DNA of 64,000 nt. Origin: JBEKIK01 sp963838495 (GTDB lineage Bacteria; Planctomycetota; Planctomycetia; Pirellulales; Thermoguttaceae). Under the pieces are notes generated by a model, which made no database searches, was not told where the DNA came from, and saw only the letters and a program-made list of their open reading frames with translations. The stretch is taken from assembly GCA_963838495.1 (NCBI GenBank), contig CAWIRC010000004.1, positions 496,001 through 560,000 of the forward strand, written 5' to 3'. Positions 1 through 10,211 of this stretch are shown here, in pieces. Numbering within the stretch: the first letter of the stretch is position 1; every line of letters starts with the position of its first letter. The position numbers and the translations under genes were made by a program.

Positions 1-783
1 GATTTTCTCTTCGAGCGGCTGGATTTCCTCGGCCAGAGTGCGCTGGGCGTTCTCGACCGCGCGGATCGCCTCGCGCTGTTGCGGCGAAGGTTTTGCTTTT
101 TGCAGTTCTTTGCCCGTTTGCATCAGCGATCGTTGTTCGCCTTCCAGCCACTCTAAATATTGCAGGAGGTTCATGGCGTCCCGGAGTTTTTGCCGGTCGC
201 GCTTCTGCCATACGTCCTGGATGTGTTTGATCCACAGGCGCAGTGTTTCGAGGTTGTAGCGGGCGTCGGCGTTATCGGCATCCATGGCCAGGCAGTCGCG
301 ATAATGTTTGGCTGCTTGAAAGAGGAATTCCAGGGCGGAGGTGCGGGCCTCGCCTTCGGCCTCCTCGGGTTTTTGCCCCAGTTTTTCCTTGGCCCTGGCC
401 ACCGCCACGCCGCCGAGGTTGTAGTTTGCCAGTGCCGCCAATTTATGATCCGAGGCCGCCGCGGCTTTTTGGAACTGCTCCACGGCCTTGTCGAACTCTC
501 CGCCGCCCGCGTATGCGCAGCCCCGGTCAAAGGCGATTTTCAACTCGTTGGGCAGGGCTTCATCAGCCGCGGAAAACGACTCGGCCGCTGATTTGAAGTC
601 GCCGCCTTGGAATTGGGCGATCCCCTCGCGCACCTTGCCGGCCGCCTCGCCGGAGTCGGCACAAACGGGCGTTATTAAGATCATTGTTACGATTAGCGGT
701 AATAGAAGGTGCCATGCCCACGCTTGTCGTGGGCATGTGTGACATGCGAGAAGACCTCCGCATGGCCACGCAAGCGTGGCCAT
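1..783 (-). CDS. TPR protein of the Bat operon (partial)
   Basis: This is the last visible gene of the leftward Bat operon, and it continues beyond the left edge. The frame shows a hydrophobic export signal (LLLPLIVTMILITPVCA, then ADSGEAAG) followed by tetratricopeptide-like repeats: FQGGDFKSAAESF, CAYAGGGEFDKAVEQF, and a longer unit ending DADNADARYNLETLRLW. A charged helical stretch follows. TPR proteins (BatC/BatE type) normally follow the two VWA proteins in such operons, where they are thought to scaffold the periplasmic complex. The only upstream start in frame is the ATG at 783, which lies in a palindromic repeat, so the first ~20 residues may be repeat-derived. An internal ATG at 684 would cut the signal peptide short. 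The family is clear; the exact start is not. Confidence 0.75.
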   Translation of the reverse strand, partial: MATLAWPCGGLLACHTCPRQAWAWHLLLPLIVTMILITPVCADSGEAAGKVREGIAQFQGGDFKSAAESFSAADEALPNELKIAFDRGCAYAGGGEFDKAVEQFQKAAAASDHKLAALANYNLGGVAVARAKEKLGQKPEEAEGEARTSALEFLFQAAKHYRDCLAMDADNADARYNLETLRLWIKHIQDVWQKRDRQKLRDAMNLLQYLEWLEGEQRSLMQTGKELQKAKPSPQQREAIRAVENAQRTLAEEIQPLEEKI

Positions 784-784
784 G
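713..784. repeat. Two consecutive GC-rich palindromes
   Basis: CATGCCCACG (713-722) pairs with CGTGGGCATG (728-737). CATGGCCACGC (761-771) pairs with GCGTGGCCATG (774-784). Both are hairpins of the dispersed-palindrome type seen elsewhere in the window. They cover the only in-frame start codon of the TPR gene. Confidence 0.8.
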
Positions 785-817
785 CCACCCAACTTGATCG
801 CCGGCATCATCCGCAAT

Positions 818-853
818 TTGCAATTTGCGATTTGCAATTTACAATTTGCAATC
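818..853. repeat. GCAATTT heptamer repeat
   Basis: About five tandem near-copies of the heptamer GCAATTT fill most of the gap between the BatB-like and TPR genes. The same heptamer recurs at 1929-2058, 4228-4265 and 34012-34048. Confidence 0.8.
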
Positions 854-856
854 ATA

Positions 857-1882
857 TTATTTACTCCCCCGCCCGTTGACCCGGCGGCGATAAACCGGGA
901 CCAGCCGCTCCAGGGCCAAGAGGGCAATTCCCAAGCCCAGGAAGATCTGATATTGCTCGTGGAAGCGTTTTTGTTTGAGTTTTTCTTCCTCGCCCCGGGC
1001 AAGATTGGCCAGGTGATCTTCGTAGACCTGGCCAAGATCGTAGGCCTTGGTGCCGGCCTTGATATTTGCCCCGCCGGTGGCCAGGGCGATTTGTTCCAGC
1101 AGGTCTTGATTCGTCTTTGACCAATGCTCGGCCTTATCGTCTTCTTTCAGATAAGTAAGTCCCCCGGAGTCGCTGCGTAAGGGGATGCGGGCGCCCTCGG
1201 CGGAATCGCCCAAACCCACGGTGAAGATTTTGATCCCCTTTTCCGCGGCCTGTTTGGCGGCCTCCACCGCATAAGATTCCTGGTCCTCGCCGTCGGTCAA
1301 TAGCACGATGATCTGATCGTGGTCGGCCCTGGGAGGCATGGCTTCCATGGCCTTGCGGATGGCGTCGCCGATGAGCGTGCCGCCGCGCGGCGCACTATGG
1401 GTATCGACCTCGTCGAGGACCGTGCGGAAAAAACCCTCGTCGGTCGTAAGGGGAACCTTGACCACCGGCTTGCCGGCAAAGACGATCAGGCCCACGTGGT
1501 CGCCCGCCAGTTTTTTCAGCAGGTCGCGGATGTCGGATTTCGCCCGGCCCAGGCGGTTTGGGGCCACGTCTTCGGCCAGCATGGAGCGGGAAACGTCCAG
1601 GCAGATAAAGCAATCCACACCGCGCTCAACGGTCTTCTCGAAATACACGCCGAACCGCGGCCTGGCCGCGGCCACGATGATGGCCGCCAGCCCCAAGATC
1701 ACCAATGTTCCCTTTATCCAAGGGCGGGTGCTTATCATCGGGGGCATTAGCCGCGCAAACATCAAGTTATGGACAAACCGGCCGGCCGCCGCCGCACGCT
1801 TGCGCTGGGCATAAATCAATAGCCCCGCAACAAGCGGCAGAATCCAAAGTAACAACAACATACCTGAATGATCGAAGTTCAT
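857..1882 (-). CDS. batB: BatB-like VWA domain protein
   Basis: This 341-residue membrane-anchored von Willebrand factor A protein is the second VWA protein of the operon. It has two N-terminal membrane segments (about residues 8-25 and 56-73), a VWA domain with the MIDAS motif D96-x-S98-x-S100 (LDVSRS), a conserved LLTDGED segment, and a C-terminal membrane helix around 315-333. This N-TM, VWA, C-TM layout is that of BatB. In the family the VWA domain faces the periplasm and binds divalent metal and partner proteins. The role in aerotolerance or stress is poorly defined, so only the family is firm. A 200-bp heptamer-repeat block separates it from batA. Confidence 0.85.
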   Translation of the reverse strand: MNFDHSGMLLLLWILPLVAGLLIYAQRKRAAAAGRFVHNLMFARLMPPMISTRPWIKGTLVILGLAAIIVAAARPRFGVYFEKTVERGVDCFICLDVSRSMLAEDVAPNRLGRAKSDIRDLLKKLAGDHVGLIVFAGKPVVKVPLTTDEGFFRTVLDEVDTHSAPRGGTLIGDAIRKAMEAMPPRADHDQIIVLLTDGEDQESYAVEAAKQAAEKGIKIFTVGLGDSAEGARIPLRSDSGGLTYLKEDDKAEHWSKTNQDLLEQIALATGGANIKAGTKAYDLGQVYEDHLANLARGEEEKLKQKRFHEQYQIFLGLGIALLALERLVPVYRRRVNGRGSK

Positions 1883-1928
1883 TTGTAGAATTATGATCGG
1901 ATTTTAGCTTGTTTTTTCATGTAATATA

Positions 1929-2059
1929 TTGCAAATTGGGAATTGCAAATTTCAAATTGCAAATTGAACAAAACTAAAGACATGATTTAAGTTTAGAATA
2001 AGGGAGTCAGTTTTTGTTCATTTTGAAATTTGCATTTTACAATTTGCAATTTGCAATTA
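1929..2059. repeat. Inverted pair of heptamer-repeat arrays
   Basis: An array reading AAATTGC-like (1929-1966) faces one reading GCAATTT-like (2013-2058). The outer parts match as imperfect inverted repeats (AATTGAACAAAA against TTTTGTTCATTT). The arms of roughly 40 nt could form a long AT-rich stem inside the Bat operon, between batA and batB. Confidence 0.75.
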
Positions 2060-2083
2060 GATTATTAATTGTCTAATATTCCC

Positions 2084-3154
2084 CTACGGCAACGATCTGA
2101 AGCGCGTGCAGGCCAGGACCATTTCCAAAAGCACCAGTCCCAGGCCGGGAAACAGGGCGTATGAAAACAGTTCGCGATATTCGGTGTACAATCGGCCCTC
2201 GGTCGTGGTTTTTTCCAATTTATCGATGTCGGCGTAGATTTTACGGAGCGTTTCCGTATCCTGGGCGTTGTAGTATTTCCCGCCGGTGGTGTCGGCGATT
2301 TTTTTCAAGGCCTTTTCGTCGATCTCGACCATTTCCTGCACCAGCACTTGACGGCCGAATGCATCTTCCGCCGGCATGGGCACATAACCGGTGGTTCCGA
2401 TACCGATGGTGTAAATTTTAATTCCGTAGGCCTTAGCCGCTTTGGCCGCCTCTGCCGGATCGACCACCCCGGCGTTACTCACCCCGTCGCTTAGTAAGAT
2501 AATGATTTTGCTTTTGGCCTTGATGGGTTTTAGGCGTTCCACGGCCGTAGCCAGGGCGTCGCCGATGGCCGTCATCCACTCTTCCTGGAGCAGGCGCGCG
2601 TTTATCACGTTTCCCCGCGAGTCGGTTATCGGCTCGGGAATTTTCACGGTATCGAGGAGTTGTAGCAATGCCCCGTGATCGAACGTCAACGGGCATTTCG
2701 ACTCGACAAACCCGCCGAAATCGATCAGACCGATCAGATCATCGGGCCGGCCGGGCAGTCCGCCCTCGCCGGAGACGAAATCCTTGAAAACTTTTTTCAC
2801 CACCGCCAGCCTGGAAGCGCGGTTATTGTCAAGCTCGAAATCCAAGGCCCGCATCGATCCGGACCGGTCGACGACCATTTCGACGGCGATGCCCTCGGCC
2901 CGGATGCGGAACTCCTCTTTTCCATGCTGGGGCCGGGCCAAGGCAATGACCATAAGCGACAATCCCGCCAGGAAAACCAGCGGCAGCAGATGTTTTATCC
3001 TTTGCGCCCAGGTTACGGGCAGATTTTTTAGCAGTTCCACGCTGGAAAACAATACGGCTGCATGCCGCCGGCGGCGAAACATCCACAAGCCCGCGGCAAC
3101 TAAGGGGATCAACAGCAAAAGCCAGAGCGGATCCTGGAAGCGAAATCCCATCAT
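2084..3154 (-). CDS. batA: BatA-like VWA domain protein
   Basis: This 356-residue VWA protein has the BatA layout: a short N-terminal segment with membrane helices near 9-25 and 57-73, then a VWA domain with the MIDAS motif D96-R-S98-G-S100 (VVDRSGSM), then ILLSDGVSN, and a C-terminal membrane helix near 330-348. Its ATG overlaps the stop of the upstream BatD-like gene (ATGA at 3151-3154), indicating translational coupling. In family terms BatA and BatB form a membrane complex together with BatD and the TPR proteins, downstream of MoxR. The physiological substrate of these operons is not established. Confidence 0.87.
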   Translation of the reverse strand: MMGFRFQDPLWLLLLIPLVAAGLWMFRRRRHAAVLFSSVELLKNLPVTWAQRIKHLLPLVFLAGLSLMVIALARPQHGKEEFRIRAEGIAVEMVVDRSGSMRALDFELDNNRASRLAVVKKVFKDFVSGEGGLPGRPDDLIGLIDFGGFVESKCPLTFDHGALLQLLDTVKIPEPITDSRGNVINARLLQEEWMTAIGDALATAVERLKPIKAKSKIIILLSDGVSNAGVVDPAEAAKAAKAYGIKIYTIGIGTTGYVPMPAEDAFGRQVLVQEMVEIDEKALKKIADTTGGKYYNAQDTETLRKIYADIDKLEKTTTEGRLYTEYRELFSYALFPGLGLVLLEMVLACTRFRSLP

Positions 3155-4273
3155 GCGGCCGCCTCCTGCGCCTGGCGCGGCGCGGCTTGCGATTTCAGAG
3201 TGATAAAGATTTTCGCCCTGGAAAAGCTCTCCTCTACGTCCTCCCGGCGCGGGCGGAAAGCGGCGAACTTGACCAGGTCGGCCGACTCCAAAAATTCCCG
3301 CAGCCGCTCATTGGTATGGCGGTCGAAGGTGTTGGCCTGGCTGATTTCGCGCAAAAATTCCTCGGTGGTTTGCTCGGGGCGCGGATGCCCGTGGTCCGCT
3401 CGATGTAACGCCGCACCACCGCGGTCAGTTCCACGTAGTATTGCACCAGGTCGGTTTTTGCCAGGCGGGATTGAGCCAGCTTTTCCAACTCCATGAGTGC
3501 CAATTCCTCTGGCGAGAGGACAATTTCAGCCGCTCGCCGTATGCGCTTGAAATGGCGCACAGTCAGCCAGCCGACAATCGCCAGGACAATGCAGACGAAA
3601 AATATCGACCAGCCCAGGATTGACCCGTATGAAGGCAAATCCAAGGGTCCGGCCTGGGGACGCAAGTTGGCAAGGGAAGGGACATCGCCCACCATCGACG
3701 AGACTTCCACGGTCAAAGCCTCTGTCTCGATGGTGTGGGTTTTTTCATCGCCGTTGGGCCTAAGATCGATGAAAGTGACGCTAATAGGATCGATCAGCAG
3801 GCGGCCGGCCGCATCGGCTCCAGGGTATAAATTTGTTGGAGGATTTCCCGGCCGTTGCGGGTTTTAGTGAGCGGCTGGCGGAAATCACGGACCAAAAAAC
3901 TACCCAGCGATGAGCCAAACGGCGGCTTTTCGATCTGCACGCCTTGCTCATAATCGATCGTCAACGTCAGAACCGGTTCGTCCGAGAGCCGGGCCTTGGC
4001 CGGCTGCACCTCGGCCGTCAGTTTTACCGGCCCGCGCTCGACCACCGAACGGGCGGGATTTTTTTCTTCTTTTAAAGATGCTCGTGAATTTTCGGATTTT
4101 TGCCCACAGCCGGCGGCGAAAAGGAGTAATATCATTGCCGCGGCTGCAAGCAGAACTTCAGCCCTCACTCTTACACTCTCCCGACCAACCTTCGGTCGGT
4201 GCCCGGAGAGGGGATGTGTGGCCGGCAATTTGCAATTTGCAATTTGCAATTTGCAATTTACAATTTTAGGCAT
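3151..4273 (-). CDS. BatD-like lipoprotein (two frameshifts)
   Basis: I read one gene across three frames. The first part carries a lipobox (LLLFAAGC) and beta-rich sequence (VKLTAEVQPAKARLSDEPVL). The frame breaks near 3808, where PMRPA must continue as RLLIDPISVTF. The middle part has a membrane helix (ILGWSIFFVCIVLAIVGWLTV) and a cytoplasmic helical region (YYVELTAVVRRYIERTTGIRAP). The frame breaks again near 3375 and the tail (REISQANTFDRHTNERLREF) ends at 3151. Each break is repaired by one added G/C base. The start at 4273 overlaps the DUF58 stop as TGATG, but the first ~20 codons are encoded by a heptamer/REP block, so a downstream GTG may be the original start. Position and architecture fit BatD. 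Confidence 0.7.
4174..4265. repeat. REP-like hairpin plus heptamer array overprinting the BatD start
   Basis: CCGACC (4181-4186) pairs with GGTCGG (4194-4199), and an outer CTCTC arm pairs with GGAGAG. This is followed at 4228-4265 by four to five copies of the GCAATTT heptamer. The block lies inside the reading frame and would encode the N-terminus of the BatD-like lipoprotein, ahead of its lipobox. Confidence 0.75.
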
Positions 4274-5158
4274 CAGCGGAACCTCCTCTCGCGCATGCGG
4301 AAGAACCGCAGGAAGCTTTTTTGGTAGTCTTCGTCGGTCTGGATGGCGAGTTGGTCCACGCCCGCCTTTTTCAGCGTTTCGTTCAGGGTCTCGGCCCTCT
4401 TGGACGAATGCGATTCGAAGAGAGCCCGGACTTGTGGCTGGCGGGTGTCGAGTTCCACGATCTCGCCGGTCTCGGCGTCGGCAAGGGTGATGAAGCCCAC
4501 GTCGGAGAGCGATTGTTCGCGGGGATCGGAAACCGTCACTGCGATCAGGTCGTGCCGCCGGTTGGCCACGGTGATGGTATGCCGGGCGGAAGGGGCGAGG
4601 AAATCGCTCATTAAAAACACCACCGCCCGGCGTTTCTGCACCCGGTTCAGGTAGTCCAGGGCAACGGCCAGGTTGGTCTCGCGGTTCAGGTCGGACGGCG
4701 ATTAGATGGCGGATGAGTTTCAGCAGGTTCGATTTGCCCTTGCGGGGCGGAAAATAATCGATCACCTTGTCGCAGAACGTGATCAGCCCGACCTTGTCGT
4801 TGTTCTTCAGGGCCGAGAACATGAGCATGGCCGCCACTTCCACGGTGAGGTCCATTTTCGACTGCTTGCCGGAGCCGAAAATGCCCGAGGCCGAGACGTC
4901 GACCAAGAGCATCACGGTCAGTTCCCGTTCCTCGCAAAAACGCTTGATAAACGGCGTTCCGGTTCGCGCAGTGACGTTCCAATCTATCGTGCGGATGTCG
5001 TCGCCGGGCTGGTATTCGCGGACCTCGTCGAATTCCATGCCCCGGCCGCGGAACACGCTCTTATATTGTCCGGCCATCAGGTCGTTGACCGTGCGGTTGG
5101 CCACGATCTGGATCCGCTGCACCTTTTTCAAAATTTCGCTGACGTTTTGCTCGGACAT
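4273..5158 (-). CDS. DUF58 protein (one frameshift)
   Basis: This is the DUF58 component of the Bat operon. The family is soluble, has a degenerate VWA-like fold and is nearly always encoded beside MoxR. The N-terminal part shows the hallmarks GRGMEFDEVREYQPGDD, IDWNVTARTG and VMLLVDVSASG. The frame breaks near 4690, after LIRHLIAVRP. The remainder (LNRETNLAVALDYLN to RRAVVFLMSDFLAP and FRMRERRFR) continues in another frame to the stop at 4273. Adding one base restores about 295 residues, the usual length. The stop overlaps the next start (TGATG). The start at 5158 is the ATG before SEQNVSEILKKV, which matches family N-termini. Confidence 0.8.
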
Positions 5159-5250
5159 GGATCAGGAATTAGAGGCCATTGTTAAGTAGGATTGGAAAAT
5201 TAACGAAGGCCAAATGTCTAATGACAAAAAAAGTGTTTCATCAATTATTT

Positions 5251-5310
5251 TCATTTCGTCATTCTGACTTCGACATTCTTTAGACATTCGTCATTCGTGC
5301 TTCGTCATTT
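5251..5310. repeat. TTCGTCATTC-type short tandem repeats
   Basis: Degenerate repeats of TTCGTCATTCTGACTTCGACATTCT type fill the gap between moxR and the DUF58 gene. They differ in sequence from the GCAATTT heptamers but have the same 7-8 bp periodic character. Confidence 0.65.
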
Positions 5311-5313
5311 ATC

Positions 5314-6303
<990 letters not shown>

Positions 6304-6706
6304 TAATATGCTCCTGTTTCAATGAAATGCCCGAAATAGTCCGTTTAAAAAATCGCTCTTATTACGAGAATTGTTGGAGAAAAAACAATAAGCTCCTCAT
6401 CAATAAAATATTATTCTCCAAATGGTTCGTTGCCGGATGCCCGCATTTCTTTCGCGGCTAAGCGGAACTAATAAAATATCCGAAAATATGCAATCCTTGC
6501 CAGCCGAATAACCGGAATTTTTGCCTCTTTCCGACTCCAGTTCACACATTAAACGCCAATCCCCACGCGGTGTAAAAACGCAACTAAAGCCCCCGGTGTG
6601 TTCACCGGGGGCTAAATATCGAAATCAGCCGCCATAGGATGATAAAGAATCCACTGTTCTGCAGGGGGGAAAGGCCGGACAGATCCGCCGAAAAGACATT
6701 ATGTAT
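6304..6706. other. Intergenic region with a perfect palindrome
   Basis: No gene is visible. The clearest element is an 11-bp perfect stem, AGCCCCCGGTG (6588-6598) with CACCGGGGGCT (6603-6613) and loop TGTT. It probably terminates the leftward sigma-factor transcript and belongs to a dispersed palindrome family. The moxR-proximal half is AT-rich and presumably carries that operon's promoter, which I could not assign. Confidence 0.6.
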
Positions 6707-8116
6707 TCACATGTTCGAATTGTTCGGCCCTAAGAGGCAGGGGATGTTCCAAAAAGCCCGCCAGGCGCTTGCGCACGTCGGTTCTTGCAGCTTGTGCATG
6801 GCCACGGTCTCGATTTGCCGTATGCGTTCGCGGGTCACGGAAAATATCTTGCCGATCTCGGAGAGCGTGTAGGCGTACCCGTCCGACAGCCCGTAACGCA
6901 AGCGGATGATCTCCCGCTCCCGATAATTCAGCGATTGCAGGACCTCGTCGATTCCGGCCTTGAGCAAGGTATGGTGCAGGCCGGCCAAGGGATCGCCTTC
7001 CCTGGCGTCGGGCACCAGCTCGCCCAGGTAATTTTCGCCCTCGCCGCCCAACGGTTCGTCGAGCGAAAGGGGATGGCGATTGACTTTCAACGCCCGGTCG
7101 GTGACGGCCACCGTGACTCCGGACTCCTTGGCCATGTCTTCCAGGCTTGGTGCGCGTTTGTTTTCCTGGGTCATGCGATTACCGGCGGCGATCACTTTTT
7201 CGGCCGTGGTTTGCATGTGCACGGGCACGCGGATGGTGCGGCTGTGGTCGGCTATCGCCCGGCTGATGGCCTGGCGGATCCACCACGTGGCGTAGGTGGA
7301 AAACTTGAATCCCCGGCCCGATTCGAATTTATCCACCGCCCGCATCAATCCGGTGTTGCCCTCTTGAATCAGGTCCAAAAAACTCAATCCCCGGTTGCGA
7401 TAGCGCTTGGCTATCGATACCACCAGGCGGAGATTGGCCGAGGAAAAATCGCGCCGCGCGGACTCGAACAAATGCTGATAGCGGGCGATGTTGTCCAGCC
7501 GGCGGCGCAAGGTCCGCGGAGTTTCCATGGTAAGCCGTACCAGGCGGTGCAGTTCGCCGCACAATTCCGCACTTCGCCCTTTATCCGCTTGAATGGCCGG
7601 ATCGCCCAAATGCTTTTGAATATCTTCCATGCGCCGGGCAATTTGTTTGAGTTTTTCCAAAACCACCTGCCAAAACTGCCTGCGGATGGGCGTCTCCTCC
7701 AATAATCGCACAGCCTTTGTGCGCCGGTACATCATTCGCCGCCATACCACGCGGCGGACGGCGGCCGGATGCCGTTTGTTGACTACAAAGGCAAAATCGC
7801 CGCGATTTTGCTGTATCAAATATGAAAGCGTATGCAAATTGGCTTGTATTACCGATAATGTCCGCTGCCTTTGCACGTGGCTGGAAATTGATGCTACAAG
7901 CGTGTTTTCCAAACGCATCTTGCCCGTGAGCATCTTTTGCAGCATTTCGGCGCCGGCTTGCAACATTAGATCAGTGGCAAGCAGGCTGTGACGGAAACGA
8001 TATTTGGTTTTTTCAATCCGCTGCGCTACTCGGTATTCCTCGTCCCGCGAAAAAAGCGGGACGTCGCCCATTTGCGCCAGGTACAATTGTACAGGATCAG
8101 CCTCATGTTCTTCCAT
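6707..8116 (-). CDS. RNA polymerase sigma-70 factor, RpoD/SigA type
   Basis: This is a group 1/2 sigma factor. Region 1.2 is visible as DPVQLYLAQMGDVPLFSRDEE. Region 2 is strongly conserved: ANLRLVVSIAKRYRNRGL, FLDLIQEGNTGLMRAVDKFE and GFKFSTYATWWIRQAISRAI. Region 3 starts at RVPVHM, and region 4 carries the helix-turn-helix segment YTLSEIGKIFSVTRERIRQIE. The ATG at 8116 is preceded by AGGGA at good spacing; an upstream TTG at 8233 has no ribosome site. The ~190-residue insert between regions 1.2 and 2 and the short tail after region 4.2 resemble divergent planctomycete paralogues rather than a typical housekeeping RpoD. Whether it is the primary factor cannot be told here. Confidence 0.9.
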   Translation of the reverse strand: MEEHEADPVQLYLAQMGDVPLFSRDEEYRVAQRIEKTKYRFRHSLLATDLMLQAGAEMLQKMLTGKMRLENTLVASISSHVQRQRTLSVIQANLHTLSYLIQQNRGDFAFVVNKRHPAAVRRVVWRRMMYRRTKAVRLLEETPIRRQFWQVVLEKLKQIARRMEDIQKHLGDPAIQADKGRSAELCGELHRLVRLTMETPRTLRRRLDNIARYQHLFESARRDFSSANLRLVVSIAKRYRNRGLSFLDLIQEGNTGLMRAVDKFESGRGFKFSTYATWWIRQAISRAIADHSRTIRVPVHMQTTAEKVIAAGNRMTQENKRAPSLEDMAKESGVTVAVTDRALKVNRHPLSLDEPLGGEGENYLGELVPDAREGDPLAGLHHTLLKAGIDEVLQSLNYREREIIRLRYGLSDGYAYTLSEIGKIFSVTRERIRQIETVAMHKLQEPTCASAWRAFWNIPCLLGPNNSNM

Positions 8117-8642
8117 CTTCTGTTCCCTAATTTTCCTATTTTGCCTATCATCTAACAAGCGGGAAGGCAAAAGCCCCAATTGACCGACGATTTCGACGGG
8201 TGACTTCCCCGTCTTGAGTCCAAAAAAATTCAACCGGCCTAGTGATAAGGGCTAATGCCCACCGCTTGTAAGATGGTTTTATGAATTTTGTTAAAAATAC
8301 CGGCGAGTTTCCTTTTATCAACACGCCCAAACAGAATACGCCTTGTAGATCAATTTAGTTCAATTCCTACCGTTATTAGCAGGAGACGGGCTCATTAAAA
8401 TACAACCTATATGGGGGATATATAAAAGACATTCCCATATCTCGTCTTGTTCAATGAATAATACGAATTTGGTATATCACCCAAGGTAGTGGAACATGGA
8501 TTATTAGCCGGCATATAAGCCGTTTGATTGTGGAAAAAATCGAGAACAAGAGAGCTTTAAAACAGTAAAAAGTTCCCAAAACCTCCCCGCGATTCTGACC
8601 TATACTTCATACGGCAGGTCATAATTATTCGAGGAGTATTTC
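8117..8642. other. Divergent intergenic region
   Basis: This AT-rich stretch lies between the leftward sigma gene and a rightward small gene and presumably holds promoters for both. A TATACT hexamer near 8602 could be a -10 element for the rightward gene. No RNA gene or strong hairpin is visible. Confidence 0.4.
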
Positions 8643-9101
8643 ATGAAATCTTTATTCCGCATCGACTTTTTTCACATTTTGGGAAGCCTGGGCCTGATCA
8701 TAATTTTGGCGGGATTTTTTGCCATTGCGGCAACTTCTCAGTGTCCTGCCGCCGAACCGGGAAAAACTGCCCCCGCGGTCCAAAGTGACAATGACAACGA
8801 CGACTGGATGTTCGACAATTCAACTTATACCAACGACCCCAAGACCGGGCATCGGGTAGATCAATACAAAAAAGAAAAAACGCCATACCGCGATCCGAAT
8901 GCACTGTTCGATTCACCCATGGACGCCTTCGGTTTCTTTGGCGATTACTTCAGCGGATTCTATGAGAATTACAACCCCTTCACCTACTTCAATGAATTGT
9001 TGACATTGATGGGGAGTTATTTCTACGGCAACGATTCGGACTCGGACAAATACTATCCCTACGACGGCGATCCGAACTATAATGAAGAAGACATGGATTG
9101 A
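8643..9101 (+). CDS. Small exported acidic protein, unknown
   Basis: The protein has 152 residues, with ATG preceded by GAGGAG at ideal spacing. An N-terminal hydrophobic segment (residues 12-30, SLGLIIILAGFFAIAATS) is a signal peptide or anchor. The rest is acidic and aromatic: DNDNDDWMFDN near 50, FGFFGDYFSGFYENYNPFTYF near 97-117, and an Asp/Tyr-rich tail (YYPYDGDPNYNEEDMD). I recognise no domain. The Asp/Asn-rich composition could bind cations, but that is only a guess. The gene stands alone and is followed by a good intrinsic terminator. Confidence 0.7.
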   Translation: MKSLFRIDFFHILGSLGLIIILAGFFAIAATSQCPAAEPGKTAPAVQSDNDNDDWMFDNSTYTNDPKTGHRVDQYKKEKTPYRDPNALFDSPMDAFGFFGDYFSGFYENYNPFTYFNELLTLMGSYFYGNDSDSDKYYPYDGDPNYNEEDMD

Positions 9102-9110
9102 GTATTAAGG

Positions 9111-9134
9111 CCGGGCAATTCATTGCCCGGTTTG
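9111..9134 (+). terminator. Intrinsic terminator after the small exported protein
   Basis: CCGGGCAA pairs with TTGCCCGG around a TTCA loop, followed by TTT, ten bases after the stop codon. A similar GGGCAATTCATCGCCC hairpin lies at 27409-27424. Confidence 0.7.
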
Positions 9135-9201
9135 GAAGGATCGGGGATAAAAAACCCGCCCGCGGTTTCATGTTGCCCATTGGACATCGCTGCCCGCTTT
9201 T

Positions 9202-10209
9202 CTATTGTGCCGCTGATTTGCTGCCTTCAGGCGAGCCAGTGATGGGTTGTCCAATCGGCAACGGCCGGGCGGCAGTGGCAAAGCCCATGCGGTACAATTC
9301 CTTGCGAATCTGGCGAAAGGCGTCAAAACTATCCTCGTACGTCCAGATGGTGATGGTATGTTGCCCCGGGCGGAGTTTCGCCAAGGCCTTGCGGAATGCC
9401 GAACCCTCGCTGAGGGCCACGTCGGGCGGTTCGCCCAAGGCGTTGACCACAGGGATAAGCGTCCATTTTTTCAGCTCCACGTAACTTCCCATCCGGCCGG
9501 TGGCCTTTGCCTCTTCAGGCGTAAGATCGCGGCGCTGGAGGGTGTATTTCAAGCGGAATCCGTCCACCGGCCCGATGGTCTCGGTTATTTCCGGCAATTC
9601 CGCGAGCTTGTAGGCCTTGCGCCGCCCGTCGGCCTGGAATTGATCCAACAATTCGTGCAAGGGAATATGGACGATCGACCCGCCTGAAAGCTGGAAATGG
9701 GCCTCGTTGCTGTCGACCGTGCGGCTTATCGGCGTGGGATAGCTTTCCACCACCGTCGGCGCCGATTCGGCGGTCTCGGCCTGCTGGCGGGCCTTGGCGA
9801 GCTGCTCCAGTTCAAAGCGCGCCTCGGACAAACTTCGCGTCAAGTCGAATTGCCTGCGTTTTTGTTCGTCCAGTTGCCGGCGGTGGGCTTCGATTTTCTG
9901 CTCCAACGCCGAAACCGTGGTGGCCAGCATGTCGCGTTGCATAAATTGCGCCGTCGATTCATGCTTTAGATGCTCGATCTCCTGGGCCGAGTTGAGGATG
10001 TCGCCCTTAAGCGATACTTCCTCGCGGGCGTCTTTTTCCAGTTCGGCCGTAAGCGGGTCGCTTTGTATGGCCGCCTGGATGGGGGCATTCTTGATCCGCG
10101 TGCCTTCCATGACCACCATGATTATCATGATGCTCACCACGCTGGCCACGATGTCCAAAAAGGAATCGGGGTTCACGGCTTCGGTGGTTTCTCTGGCAAA
10201 CCTGGGCAT
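9202..10209 (-). CDS. Membrane-anchored coiled-coil partner of the TolQ-like channel (small)
   Basis: This 335-residue protein has one N-terminal membrane helix (SFLDIVASVVSIMIIMVVMEG, residues 16-36) preceded by a short cytoplasmic tail, as in ExbD/TolR/MotB proteins. A long coiled coil follows (about 60-140, EQKIEAHRRQLDEQKRRQF). The C-terminal globular domain includes HFQLSGGSIVHIPLHELLDQF and ITIWTYEDSFDAFRQIRKELY. The start is the ATG at 10209, two bases after the stop of the preceding gene; the frame is open further upstream but reads antisense-like sequence there. It is the third gene of the operon. By analogy it would form the proton-conducting stator with the TolQ-like subunit. The C-terminal domain is not one I can name. 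Confidence 0.75.
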   Translation of the reverse strand: MPRFARETTEAVNPDSFLDIVASVVSIMIIMVVMEGTRIKNAPIQAAIQSDPLTAELEKDAREEVSLKGDILNSAQEIEHLKHESTAQFMQRDMLATTVSALEQKIEAHRRQLDEQKRRQFDLTRSLSEARFELEQLAKARQQAETAESAPTVVESYPTPISRTVDSNEAHFQLSGGSIVHIPLHELLDQFQADGRRKAYKLAELPEITETIGPVDGFRLKYTLQRRDLTPEEAKATGRMGSYVELKKWTLIPVVNALGEPPDVALSEGSAFRKALAKLRPGQHTITIWTYEDSFDAFRQIRKELYRMGFATAARPLPIGQPITGSPEGSKSAAQ

Positions 10210-10211
10210 GA

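Noticed and set aside
6785..7705. Long + strand open frame opposite the sigma gene
   Set aside because: It is the antisense of conserved sigma regions 2-4. Such frames arise from GC-biased codons, and it has no family features.
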